A stretch of 64,000 nt of DNA from Roseburia_C sp051879315 (GTDB lineage: Bacteria > Bacillota > Clostridia > Lachnospirales > Lachnospiraceae). The translations under genes and the position numbers were made by a program. The DNA is taken from contig JBJELW010000076.1 of the NCBI GenBank assembly GCA_051879315.1, forward strand, positions 74,022 to 138,021. The letters run 5' to 3'. Each line of letters starts with the position of its first letter. The first letter of the stretch is position 1. Positions 51,698 through 59,236 of the stretch are shown here, piece by piece. The notes beneath the pieces are model-generated. The model was given only the letters and a program-made list of their open reading frames with translations. It was not told the DNA's origin and did not search any database.

Positions 51698-52126
51698 ATG
51701 CGGATCATCGGGCTGGACTTTGGTTCGAAGACGGTAGGAGTTGCAGTCAGCGATGAGCTGCTTATCACTGCCCAGGGTGTGGAGATCGTGAATCGGAAAT
51801 CCCAGAACAAGCTGCGGCAGACATTGGCAAGAATCGAAGAGATCATACAGGAATATGGCGTGGAAAAGATTGTTCTCGGCTTTCCCAAGAATATGAATAA
51901 CACAGAAGGGGAACGCTGTGAGAAAACGCTGGAATTTAAGGAAATGTTAGAGCGTCGCACAGGACTGGAAGTGGTGTTGTGGGATGAGCGTCTGACAACT
52001 GTTGCGGCTGACCGGGCCATGATGGAGGCCGGTATTCGAAGAGAGAATCGCAAAGAATATGTGGATCAGATTGCTGCAACCTTGATTCTGCAGGGTTATC
52101 TGGATTACCAGAAAAATCTGCAGTAG
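51698..52126 (+). CDS. ruvX: Holliday junction resolvase-like protein RuvX (YqgF)
   Basis: A 142-residue RNase H-like nuclease family member. It has the catalytic Asp in GLDFGSKTVGVAVSDEL, and VLWDERLTTVAADRAM and YVDQIAATLILQGYL. YqgF proteins act in 16S rRNA 5' processing and have been linked to junction resolution. ACAGGAGG is just before the ATG. It is the middle gene of the yrzL-yrrK-yrzB-type trio. Confidence 0.95.
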   Translation: MRIIGLDFGSKTVGVAVSDELLITAQGVEIVNRKSQNKLRQTLARIEEIIQEYGVEKIVLGFPKNMNNTEGERCEKTLEFKEMLERRTGLEVVLWDERLTTVAADRAMMEAGIRRENRKEYVDQIAATLILQGYLDYQKNLQ

Positions 52127-52169
52127 CAGGTGCGTGCAAGGGACCACGGATAAAATAATAGGAGTAGAG

Positions 52170-52430
52170 ATGGAAAAAGTAATTTTTACAGATCCGGACA
52201 CTGGTGAAAGTCTGGAGTTTTTTGTGTTGGAACAGACCACCATCCGGGGAAACAACTACCTTCTTGTTACAGTGGACGAAGAAGGTGATTCGGATGCGTT
52301 TATTTTGCGTGAAAAAGAAATTGAAGACGATCAAAACACCATTTATGAAATGGTTGAGGATGATAAAGAGTTAAGTTCCATTGCCAAGATCTTCGAAGAG
52401 TTATTAGAAGATGTGGAAATTGAATCTTAA
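52170..52430 (+). CDS. DUF1292 domain protein (YrzB-like)
   Basis: An 86-residue acidic protein of unknown function. It begins EKVIFTDPDTGESLEFFVLE and has AFILREKEIEDD, both typical of DUF1292, which nearly always follows ruvX in Firmicutes. The ATG at 52170 has TAGGAG 6 bases upstream; a GTG at 52134 is in frame but unlikely. After it, 170 bases before rnjA hold a small CGCTT/AAGCG hairpin with a short T-run near 52508-52527, a weak terminator at best. Confidence 0.9.
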   Translation: MEKVIFTDPDTGESLEFFVLEQTTIRGNNYLLVTVDEEGDSDAFILREKEIEDDQNTIYEMVEDDKELSSIAKIFEELLEDVEIES

Positions 52431-52600
52431 CGAAAAATAAGTACAAAATGTCCGGGAACATGGAAAATGTGTGGACTGCAGACAGCGGTGCGCGGGTTTT
52501 TTTGCGCTTTGAAGCGGCGTTTTTATGGGCCCGGGGAATTCCTGTGTGGAAGATACATAGGTACTGACTATGAAAATAAAAAATGGAGGTATATATCAGT

Positions 52601-54286
52601 TTGAAGAAGCAGCTAACAAAATCAAAGTCAAATTCAGGATCAAAATTAAAGATCATTCCTTTAGGGGGATTAGAGCAGATTGGAATGAATATCACAGCAT
52701 TCGAGTATGAGGACAGCATCATCGTAGTGGACTGTGGTCTGTCATTCCCGGATGACAACATGTATGGAGTGGATCTTGTAATTCCGGATATCACATATCT
52801 GAAGGATAATATCGATAAGGTAAAGGGATTTTTCATCACCCATGGGCATGAGGATCACATTGGCGCCATTCCCTATGTGCTGCGTGATATCAATGTTCCG
52901 ATTTATGCTACCCGGCTGACCATTGCCATTATTGAGCATAAGCTGGAAGAGCATAATATGTTAAAAAAGGTAAAACGCAAGGTGGTAAAATACGGTCAGA
53001 ATATCAACTTAGGAGCATTCCATGTGGAGTTTATCCGTACCAATCACAGTATTCAGGATGCGGCTGCACTGGCTATTTACTCCCCGGCAGGTATTGTGGT
53101 GCACACCGGTGATTTTAAGGTGGATTATACACCGGTATTCGGAGATGCCATCGATTTGCAGCGCTTTGGTGAGATCGGCAAAAAGGGTGTACTGGCTCTG
53201 ATGTGTGATTCCACCAATGCGGAGCGGCCTGGATTTACTATGTCGGAGCGTACCGTGGGTAAAACCTTTGACAATATTTTCGGAGATCATCAGAATACCC
53301 GTATCATTATTGCAACCTTTGCATCCAATGTGGATCGTGTGCAGCAGATCATCAACTCTGCCCACAAATATGGCCGTAAGGTTGTTGTGGAAGGCCGCAG
53401 TATGGTGACCATCATCAATATCGCCTCTGAACTGGGTTATTTAAATGTGCCGGACAATACGCTGATCGATATTGAACAGCTTCGTAATTACCCGGATGAG
53501 CAGACTGTTATCATCACCACCGGAAGCCAGGGTGAGTCCATGGCGGCGTTGTCCCGTATGGCATCCGGTATTCACAGAAAAGTATCCATCAAGCCCAAGG
53601 ATACCATTATATTTAGTTCCAATCCGATTCCGGGAAATGAGAAGGCAGTTTCTGACGTAATCAATGATCTGACCATGAAGGGGGCAGAGGTAATCTTCCA
53701 GGATGTACATGTTTCAGGACATGCCTGCCAGGAGGATATTAAGCTGATTTATTCTTTGGTGAAGCCGAAGTATGCCATTCCGGTGCACGGCGAGTACCGT
53801 CATCTCATTGCCCAGGCAAAGGTGGCAGAGGAGTTGGGAATTGACAAGGATAACATTTTCATTCTTTCTTCCGGCGATGTTCTGGAATTGGATGATAAAA
53901 AGGCTGCAGTTACCGGACATGTTCAGGTGGGAGATGTCATGGTGGACGGCTTAGGTGTCGGTGATGTGGGAAATGTGGTGCTTCGAGACAGACAGCATCT
54001 GGCTCAGGAGGGAATCATCGTGGTTACGGTTACCCTGGATATGGAATCCCGTATAGTGATTGCCGGACCGGAAATCGTATCCCGTGGATTTGTGTATGTG
54101 CGTGGGGCCGGTGGTCTGATGGATGAGGCCAGACAGGTGGTAAATATTGCACTGGACCGCTTCTTAGACCGCAACAGCAACGAATGGAACAAGCTGAAAT
54201 CGGATATCAAGGATGATTTGGGGGACTTCGTATGGAAGGAGACCAAACGCAGACCGATGATTATCCCCATTATCATGGAAGTATAG
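52601..54286 (+). CDS. rnjA: Ribonuclease J
   Basis: A 561-residue metallo-beta-lactamase/beta-CASP nuclease with 5'-exonuclease and endonuclease action on mRNA and rRNA. IIPLGGLEQIGMN opens the fold, the metal motif is FITHGHEDHIGAIPY, then RTNHSIQDAAALAI, HTGDFKVDYTP, and beta-CASP segments TTGSQGESMAAL and HVSGHACQEDI. The start is probably TTG at 52601, with GGAGG 11 bases upstream; the ATG at 52583 overlaps that ribosome site. A YlbF-family gene follows in 8 bases. rnjA versus rnjB cannot be settled from one copy. Confidence 0.93.
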   Translation: MKKQLTKSKSNSGSKLKIIPLGGLEQIGMNITAFEYEDSIIVVDCGLSFPDDNMYGVDLVIPDITYLKDNIDKVKGFFITHGHEDHIGAIPYVLRDINVPIYATRLTIAIIEHKLEEHNMLKKVKRKVVKYGQNINLGAFHVEFIRTNHSIQDAAALAIYSPAGIVVHTGDFKVDYTPVFGDAIDLQRFGEIGKKGVLALMCDSTNAERPGFTMSERTVGKTFDNIFGDHQNTRIIIATFASNVDRVQQIINSAHKYGRKVVVEGRSMVTIINIASELGYLNVPDNTLIDIEQLRNYPDEQTVIITTGSQGESMAALSRMASGIHRKVSIKPKDTIIFSSNPIPGNEKAVSDVINDLTMKGAEVIFQDVHVSGHACQEDIKLIYSLVKPKYAIPVHGEYRHLIAQAKVAEELGIDKDNIFILSSGDVLELDDKKAAVTGHVQVGDVMVDGLGVGDVGNVVLRDRQHLAQEGIIVVTVTLDMESRIVIAGPEIVSRGFVYVRGAGGLMDEARQVVNIALDRFLDRNSNEWNKLKSDIKDDLGDFVWKETKRRPMIIPIIMEV

Positions 54287-54294
54287 GTGAGAGT

Positions 54295-54636
54295 ATGAAT
54301 CAGATTAGTGAAAAGACGGCGGATCTTATTGTGGCAATCCGCGAAAGTGATGAGTACAAACGCTATCAGAATGCGAGACAGAAACTGCATGAGGATCCGG
54401 ATTTGGAGCGGGCAGTGCATGAGTTTCGCAAGCGGAATTACCAGATACAGAACAGTGGAACGGCGGATCTTTTTAATGAGGTGGATCATCTGGACTGGGA
54501 GAACAGTCAGATGATCAAAAATCCTGTGGTAGAGGAATACATGGCAGCAGAGATTGCATACTGCCGTGTAGTGCAGGAAATTAACTGGAGGCTGATCGAG
54601 GGAATGGATTTCGAGGTTGGTTTCGTCAACGAATGA
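54295..54636 (+). CDS. YlbF/YmcA family protein
   Basis: A 113-residue helical cytosolic protein (NQISEKTADLIVAIRESDEY, HEDPDLERAVHEFRKRNYQI, EYMAAEIAYCRVVQEINWRL). It fits the Com_YlbF family, whose B. subtilis members YlbF and YmcA form a complex with YaaT that directs RNase Y. It lies 8 bases after the RNase J gene and is surely cotranscribed. AGGTGAG precedes the ATG at 54295; an ATG at 54232 lies inside rnjA. Confidence 0.85.
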   Translation: MNQISEKTADLIVAIRESDEYKRYQNARQKLHEDPDLERAVHEFRKRNYQIQNSGTADLFNEVDHLDWENSQMIKNPVVEEYMAAEIAYCRVVQEINWRLIEGMDFEVGFVNE

Positions 54637-54654
54637 TGATTGTGAGGGTCTTAT

Positions 54655-55035
54655 ATGAGTGCCAGTAAAGTTGTAATGCGTATTGTACGGATTTGTTTTT
54701 CGACACTGTTGGTTGTTCTCATTGCCTATGTGATGATCCGGGCAGGCGTTTATGCCTACGATATGGGCTATCGTCTGTATACGGAGGAACCGGTTGCCAG
54801 TGAAGGCTATGGGCAGGATGTGGCCCTTCAGATCACTGCAGATATGTCTGCAAAGGATATCGGGAGTATCTTAGAGGCAAGGGGGCTGGTGAGGGATGGC
54901 AATCTTTTTGCAATGCAGCTGACACTGTCTTCCTACAAGGATAAACTGGTGCCGGGAGTGTATACGTTGAACACTTCCATGACAGCGGAGGAAATGATGC
55001 AGGTGATGTCCCAAGCGGAGGAGGAAGAAGAGTGA
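54655..55035 (+). CDS. Short MltG-like membrane protein lacking the catalytic domain
   Basis: A 126-residue protein with one N-terminal membrane helix (ICFSTLLVVLIAYVMIRAGV) and a small outside domain (VALQITADMSAKDIGSILEA, LVRDGNLFAMQL, LVPGVYTLNTSMTAEEMM). This matches the N-terminal LysM-like subdomain of MltG (YceG), the lytic transglycosylase that ends glycan strands. The catalytic part with its Glu is absent and the frame ends with a Glu-rich tail. It occupies the place of yrrL (mltG) in the B. subtilis cluster. It overlaps the next gene by 4 bases. Confidence 0.75.
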   Translation: MSASKVVMRIVRICFSTLLVVLIAYVMIRAGVYAYDMGYRLYTEEPVASEGYGQDVALQITADMSAKDIGSILEARGLVRDGNLFAMQLTLSSYKDKLVPGVYTLNTSMTAEEMMQVMSQAEEEEE

Positions 55036-55676
55036 TTGTAGACGAGCGTCTGGTGACTTATATCAATTCTTTGGACAGGGGAAATACAGAAGTTTTAGAG
55101 CAGATCGAGCGGGAGGCCATAGACAGCTATGTGCCTATTATCCGCAAAGAGATGCAGAGTTTTTTAAAAATGATACTGATGGCAGAACGTCCGGCGCGGA
55201 TCCTGGAGGTGGGAACCGCGGTCGGATTTTCTGCTATTCTCATGGCAACCTATGATCCGGTACCCTGTGAGATTACTACCATTGAGAACTATGAGAAACG
55301 GATTCCCATTGCCAGGGAGAATTTTCGCAGAGCCGGAGTGGAGCAGCAGATCACTCTGCTGGAGGGAGATGCGGCCCAGGTGTTGAAGACATTGGAGGAA
55401 CCCTTCGATTTTATATTTATGGATGCGGCCAAGGGACAGTATATCAATTTCCTTCCGGATATTTTCCGGCTGTTAAAGCCAGGGGGAATGCTGATTTCCG
55501 ACAATGTGTTGCAGGATGGGGATATTATTGAGTCCCATTTTATTGTAACCAGAAGAAACCGCACCATCCACAAGCGGATGCGTGAGTATCTGTATGAATT
55601 GACCCATCGTGAGGATCTGGTGACCAGCATCCTTCCGGTGGGAGATGGAATCACCGTCAGTATCAGGAAGGGCTGA
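55032..55676 (+). CDS. trmR: SAM-dependent O-methyltransferase, probably TrmR (tRNA 5-hydroxyuridine methyltransferase)
   Basis: A 214-residue class I methyltransferase with ILEVGTAVGFSAILMATYD (SAM site) and DFIFMDAAKGQYINFLP (metal/catalytic region), as in the catechol O-methyltransferase-like family. Position favours TrmR: the B. subtilis counterpart yrrM sits between mltG and the U32 peptidase-like genes and makes 5-methoxyuridine at the tRNA wobble position. The start is GTG, overlapping the stop of the previous gene (GTGA). Confidence 0.85.
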   Translation: MIVDERLVTYINSLDRGNTEVLEQIEREAIDSYVPIIRKEMQSFLKMILMAERPARILEVGTAVGFSAILMATYDPVPCEITTIENYEKRIPIARENFRRAGVEQQITLLEGDAAQVLKTLEEPFDFIFMDAAKGQYINFLPDIFRLLKPGGMLISDNVLQDGDIIESHFIVTRRNRTIHKRMREYLYELTHREDLVTSILPVGDGITVSIRKG

Positions 55677-55700
55677 CATGAACGAAGAGGAGAAGAAGCA

Positions 55701-56927
55701 ATGAGACCAGTTGAATTATTAGTTCCGGCAAGCAGTCTGGAGGTACTGAAAATAGCAGTGATCTTTGGCGCGGATGCAGTATATATCGGCGGAGAGGTGT
55801 TCGGACTGCGAGCCAAGGCGAAGAATTTTTCCATGGATGATATGCGGGAAGGAATTGCCTTCGCCCATGAGCACGGAGTGAAGGTGTATGTGACGGCGAA
55901 TATTTTGGCCCATAACGGGGACCTGGATGGCGTGCGGGAGTATTTCCGGGAACTGAAGGAAATCGGGCCGGATGCGTTGATTATTTCCGATCCGGGAATC
56001 TATACCATTGCCAGGGAAATCTGCCCGGAGATTGAGCGTCATATCAGCACACAGGCCAACAATACCAATTACGGCACCTATCGTTTCTGGTGGGAGCAGG
56101 GGGCAAAACGTGTGGTTTCCGCCAGAGAACTGTCCCTGCAGGAAATAGCAGAGATTCGGAAAAATATTCCGGAGGAGATGGAGATAGAGACTTTTATCCA
56201 CGGAGCCATGTGCATTTCCTATTCCGGCCGGTGCCTGCTGAGCAACTATTTTACCGGGCGGGATGCCAATCAGGGTGCCTGCACCCATCCCTGCCGCTGG
56301 AAGTATGCGGTGGTGGAGGAGAGCAGACCGGGAGAGTATCTGCCTGTGTATGAGAACGAGCGGGGAACCTATATTTTTAACTCCAAAGATCTGTGTATGA
56401 TTGAGCATATCCCTGAGCTGATCGAGGCGGGAATTGATTCCTTTAAGATCGAGGGACGTATGAAGACGGCATTGTATGTGGCCACGGTGGCCCGCACTTA
56501 TCGCAAGGCTATTGATGATTATCTGGAGTCCCCGGAGCTGTACCAAAAGAATATGCCCTGGTATCTGGATCAGATTTCCAACTGCACCTACCGGCAGTTT
56601 ACCACCGGATTTTTCTTTGGAAAGCCTTCGGAGGAAGCCCAGATTTACGATAGCAATACCTACCTGAAGGAATACACTTATCTGGGGATTGTGGGAGAGT
56701 GTAATGAACAGGGGCTGTACCGCATCGAGCAGCGGAACAAGTTCTCTGTGGGGGAACAGATTGAGGTTATGAAGCCGGATGGGGAGAACCGGGTTGTGAC
56801 GGTGCGGCGGATTGTGGACGAGGAAGGGCAGGACATGGAGTCTGCACCTCATCCCAAGCAGGTGCTCTATATCGATTTAGGCGAGCCTTTACAGCAGTAT
56901 GATATTCTGCGGAGACAGGAGCCTTAG
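55701..56927 (+). CDS. U32 peptidase-family protein, probably tRNA hydroxylation protein TrhP
   Basis: A 408-residue protein with the U32 signature ISYSGRCLLSNYFTGRDANQ followed by GACTHPCRWKY, and the FKIEGRMKTALYVA segment. The N-terminal barrel starts ELLVPASSLEVLKIA. U32 members once called collagenases include TrhP (YegQ, YrrN, YrrO), which makes 5-hydroxyuridine in tRNA. The TrmR-like gene 24 bases upstream would methylate that product, so the two form one pathway. Only one U32 gene is here, whereas B. subtilis has two. Confidence 0.9.
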   Translation: MRPVELLVPASSLEVLKIAVIFGADAVYIGGEVFGLRAKAKNFSMDDMREGIAFAHEHGVKVYVTANILAHNGDLDGVREYFRELKEIGPDALIISDPGIYTIAREICPEIERHISTQANNTNYGTYRFWWEQGAKRVVSARELSLQEIAEIRKNIPEEMEIETFIHGAMCISYSGRCLLSNYFTGRDANQGACTHPCRWKYAVVEESRPGEYLPVYENERGTYIFNSKDLCMIEHIPELIEAGIDSFKIEGRMKTALYVATVARTYRKAIDDYLESPELYQKNMPWYLDQISNCTYRQFTTGFFFGKPSEEAQIYDSNTYLKEYTYLGIVGECNEQGLYRIEQRNKFSVGEQIEVMKPDGENRVVTVRRIVDEEGQDMESAPHPKQVLYIDLGEPLQQYDILRRQEP

Positions 56928-56960
56928 GCAAAAACAGCAAATCTCAGGAGACGGTCATGG

Positions 56961-56989
56961 TTGACAAGAACATGATAAAAGCATACAAT
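56961..56989 (+). promoter_or_regulatory. Promoter of the rubrerythrin fusion gene
   Basis: -35 TTGACA (56961-56966), 17-base spacer, -10 TACAAT (56984-56989), 69 bases before the start codon. Confidence 0.85.
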
Positions 56990-57003
56990 AGGAATAATTC
57001 CTA
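56989..57003 (+). promoter_or_regulatory. Candidate Fur/PerR-type operator (7-1-7 palindrome)
   Basis: TAGGAATAATTCCTA is a perfect 7-1-7 palindrome. It has the AATnATT core of Fur-family boxes (PerR: TTATAATnATTATAA). It overlaps the end of the -10 box and the likely transcription start, where a repressor would block initiation. The outer bases differ from the B. subtilis PerR consensus. Confidence 0.55.
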
Positions 57004-57058
57004 ATATTAAAAACAGGAGTTTGTTTTACAAAAGAAAAAATAACTGGGGGTGGTTATT

Positions 57059-59146
57059 GTGGCAGTTTACAAGTGTAAAATCTGCGGAGCAATTTTTGAC
57101 GAGGAGAAGGAGGGCAAGTCCCTTTCGGAACTGGATGGTTGTCCGGTGTGCAAGCAGCCTTTATCCAACATGGAACTGGTGGAGGAACCGGCGCAGGAAG
57201 CACCAAAGGCTTATTCCGGGGAACTGGCCTATGACAGTGCCACCGCACGTTCGGATGCATCCTGCCGGTATATGGCAGAGATCCATGAAATGGCGGTGAC
57301 AGGGAAATCCATTGGCGGTTCCATGAGTACCAGGATGCCCATGCCAAACTGGGATGACATTCTGCTGCTGGGTTCCCAGCTGAATCCTCCGCCATTAAAT
57401 GAAGGGGATGCGGTGGATACCACCACGGTCATCGGCAAACATGCCAGGAAGCCCATGGTGTTGGAGAATCCGGTTTATATTTCCCATATGTCCTTTGGCG
57501 CTTTGTCCAGAGAAGTAAAGGTTGCTCTGGCGCAGGGATCCGCCATGGCAAAGACTGCCATGTGCAGCGGGGAAGGCGGTATTCTGCCGGAGGAGAAGGA
57601 AGCGTCCTATAAGTACATATTTGAGTATATTCCGAATAAATATAGTGTGACCGATGAAAATCTGCGCAGTTCTGATGCCATTGAGATCAAAATCGGCCAG
57701 GGGACAAAGCCTGGAATGGGCGGACATCTGCCGGGAGATAAGGTGACGGCAGAGATCGCGGAAATCCGCGGAAAAAAGCAGGGCGAGGATATCCAGAGCC
57801 CCAGCAAATTCCCGGAGCTGAATTCCAAGGAAGACCTGCGGGATATGGTGGATATGCTTCGGACACGTTCCGAAGGACGTCCCATCGGTATCAAGATCGC
57901 TGCGGGAAACATTGAGAGGGATCTGGAGTATTGCGTGTTTGCAAATCCGGATTTCATTACCATTGACGGCAGAGGCGGTGCCACAGGTTCCAGCCCGCTG
58001 ATGCTGCGGGAGGCAACTTCTGTTCCTACCATCTATGCGTTAAGCAGAGCCAGAAAGTATCTGGATGCTGTGGGTTCCGATATTTCGCTGGTGATTACCG
58101 GTGGACTTCGGGTGTCTGCAGATTTCGCCAAGGCTCTTGCCATGGGAGCAGATGCAGTGGCCATTGCCAGTGCTGGTTTGATTGCGGCTGCCTGTCAGCA
58201 GTATCGAATCTGCGGAACCGGAAATTGTCCGGTGGGTGTAGCAACCCAGGAACCGGAACTTCGGGAGCGTCTGAAAACAGATGCCGCTGCCCAGCGTGTG
58301 GCAAACTTTTTGAATGTTTCTCTGGAAGAACTGAAAACCTTTGCAAGAGTCACCGGTAATCGTTCCGTCCATCAGTTATCCATGGAGAACCTGGTGACCA
58401 CCGATAGAGATATTGCAGAATACACCGGAATCCGGCATGTGGGACAGCCCATGCCAGTACAATCTTCGAAGAATCAGGAGGGTAAAAAGATGAGTCAGTA
58501 CAAGTGCAAAATTTGTGGAGAAGTGTTTGAAGTAAAAGAGGGTGAGACACCGGTATGTCCGGTTTGTAAAGCCACCGGAGACAATGTGGAGCCAATGGCT
58601 GCACCGGCAGGAAATAAGTATGCAGGAACACAGACCGAGAAGAATCTTCACACTGCATTCGGAGGAGAATCCGAAGCCAGAAATAAATATACATACTTTG
58701 CATCTGTTGCAAAAAAAGAAGGGTATGAACAGATTGCTGCTCTGTTTTTAAAGACGGCAGAAAATGAGAGAGAGCATGCCAAGATGTGGTTTAAGGAGCT
58801 GCAGGGCATTGGAGATACCCCTGCAAATCTTCTGGCTGCTGCCGAGGGCGAAAATTACGAGTGGACCGATATGTACGATGGGTTTGCCAAGACCGCGGAT
58901 GAGGAAGGATTCCCGGAGCTGGCAGCAAAGTTCCGCATGGTGGGAGCCATCGAAAAACAGCATGAGGAGCGTTACCGTGCACTGCTTAAGAATGTGGAGA
59001 CTGCTGCAGTCTTCGAGAAGAGTGAAGTAAAGATTTGGGAGTGCCGTAACTGTGGTCATGTGGTTGTGGGAACCAAGGCACCGGAGGTGTGTCCGGTCTG
59101 TGCACATCCTCAGAGCTATTTTGAACTGAGAGAAGAAAATTATTAA
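57059..59146 (+). CDS. Glutamate-synthase-like FMN domain fused to rubrerythrin, with rubredoxin domains
   Basis: A 695-residue oxidoreductase. Domains in order: rubredoxin-like (C6/C9, C28/C31); a GltB-type FMN barrel (about 55-450: SHMSFGALSREVKVALAQGS, GRGGATGSSPLMLREAT, and the iron-sulfur motif CGTGNCPVGVAT near 385); a second rubredoxin-like part (about 481-505); a rubrerythrin four-helix di-iron domain (GESEARNKYTYFA, ENEREHAKMW, EKQHEERY); and a C-terminal rubredoxin (WECRNCGHVVVGTKAPEVC). It probably reduces peroxide or oxygen, the FMN part perhaps bringing electrons. GTG at 57059 follows GGGGGTGG. There is a perfect internal ribosome site with ATG at 58490. No glutaminase domain is present, so it is not a complete glutamate synthase. 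Confidence 0.88.
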   Translation: MAVYKCKICGAIFDEEKEGKSLSELDGCPVCKQPLSNMELVEEPAQEAPKAYSGELAYDSATARSDASCRYMAEIHEMAVTGKSIGGSMSTRMPMPNWDDILLLGSQLNPPPLNEGDAVDTTTVIGKHARKPMVLENPVYISHMSFGALSREVKVALAQGSAMAKTAMCSGEGGILPEEKEASYKYIFEYIPNKYSVTDENLRSSDAIEIKIGQGTKPGMGGHLPGDKVTAEIAEIRGKKQGEDIQSPSKFPELNSKEDLRDMVDMLRTRSEGRPIGIKIAAGNIERDLEYCVFANPDFITIDGRGGATGSSPLMLREATSVPTIYALSRARKYLDAVGSDISLVITGGLRVSADFAKALAMGADAVAIASAGLIAAACQQYRICGTGNCPVGVATQEPELRERLKTDAAAQRVANFLNVSLEELKTFARVTGNRSVHQLSMENLVTTDRDIAEYTGIRHVGQPMPVQSSKNQEGKKMSQYKCKICGEVFEVKEGETPVCPVCKATGDNVEPMAAPAGNKYAGTQTEKNLHTAFGGESEARNKYTYFASVAKKEGYEQIAALFLKTAENEREHAKMWFKELQGIGDTPANLLAAAEGENYEWTDMYDGFAKTADEEGFPELAAKFRMVGAIEKQHEERYRALLKNVETAAVFEKSEVKIWECRNCGHVVVGTKAPEVCPVCAHPQSYFELREENY
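58476..58492 (+). promoter_or_regulatory. Internal ribosome-binding site and ATG inside the fusion
   Basis: AGGAGGG (58476-58482), a 7-base spacer and ATG (58490-58492), in frame at residue 478. Initiation here would give a free 218-residue rubrerythrin beginning MSQYKCKICGEVFEV, a normal rubrerythrin size. It looks like a former intergenic start site kept within the fused frame. Confidence 0.65.
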
Positions 59147-59236
59147 TCCGTTTTCTGAATTCTGTGAGCGGTTGCGTGATTGAACAATGGCATCATCATT
59201 ATGGTGGCGTATGAAGAAGAATTGGAGGAAAGGATT

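Noticed and set aside
52583..52600. ATG start for RNase J at 52583
   Set aside because: This ATG overlaps the GGAGG that serves the TTG at 52601; no ribosome site exists further upstream.
55719..56852. Minus-strand frame of 377 residues opposite the U32 gene
   Set aside because: Shadow of a strongly conserved plus-strand gene; no ribosome site or recognisable motif.
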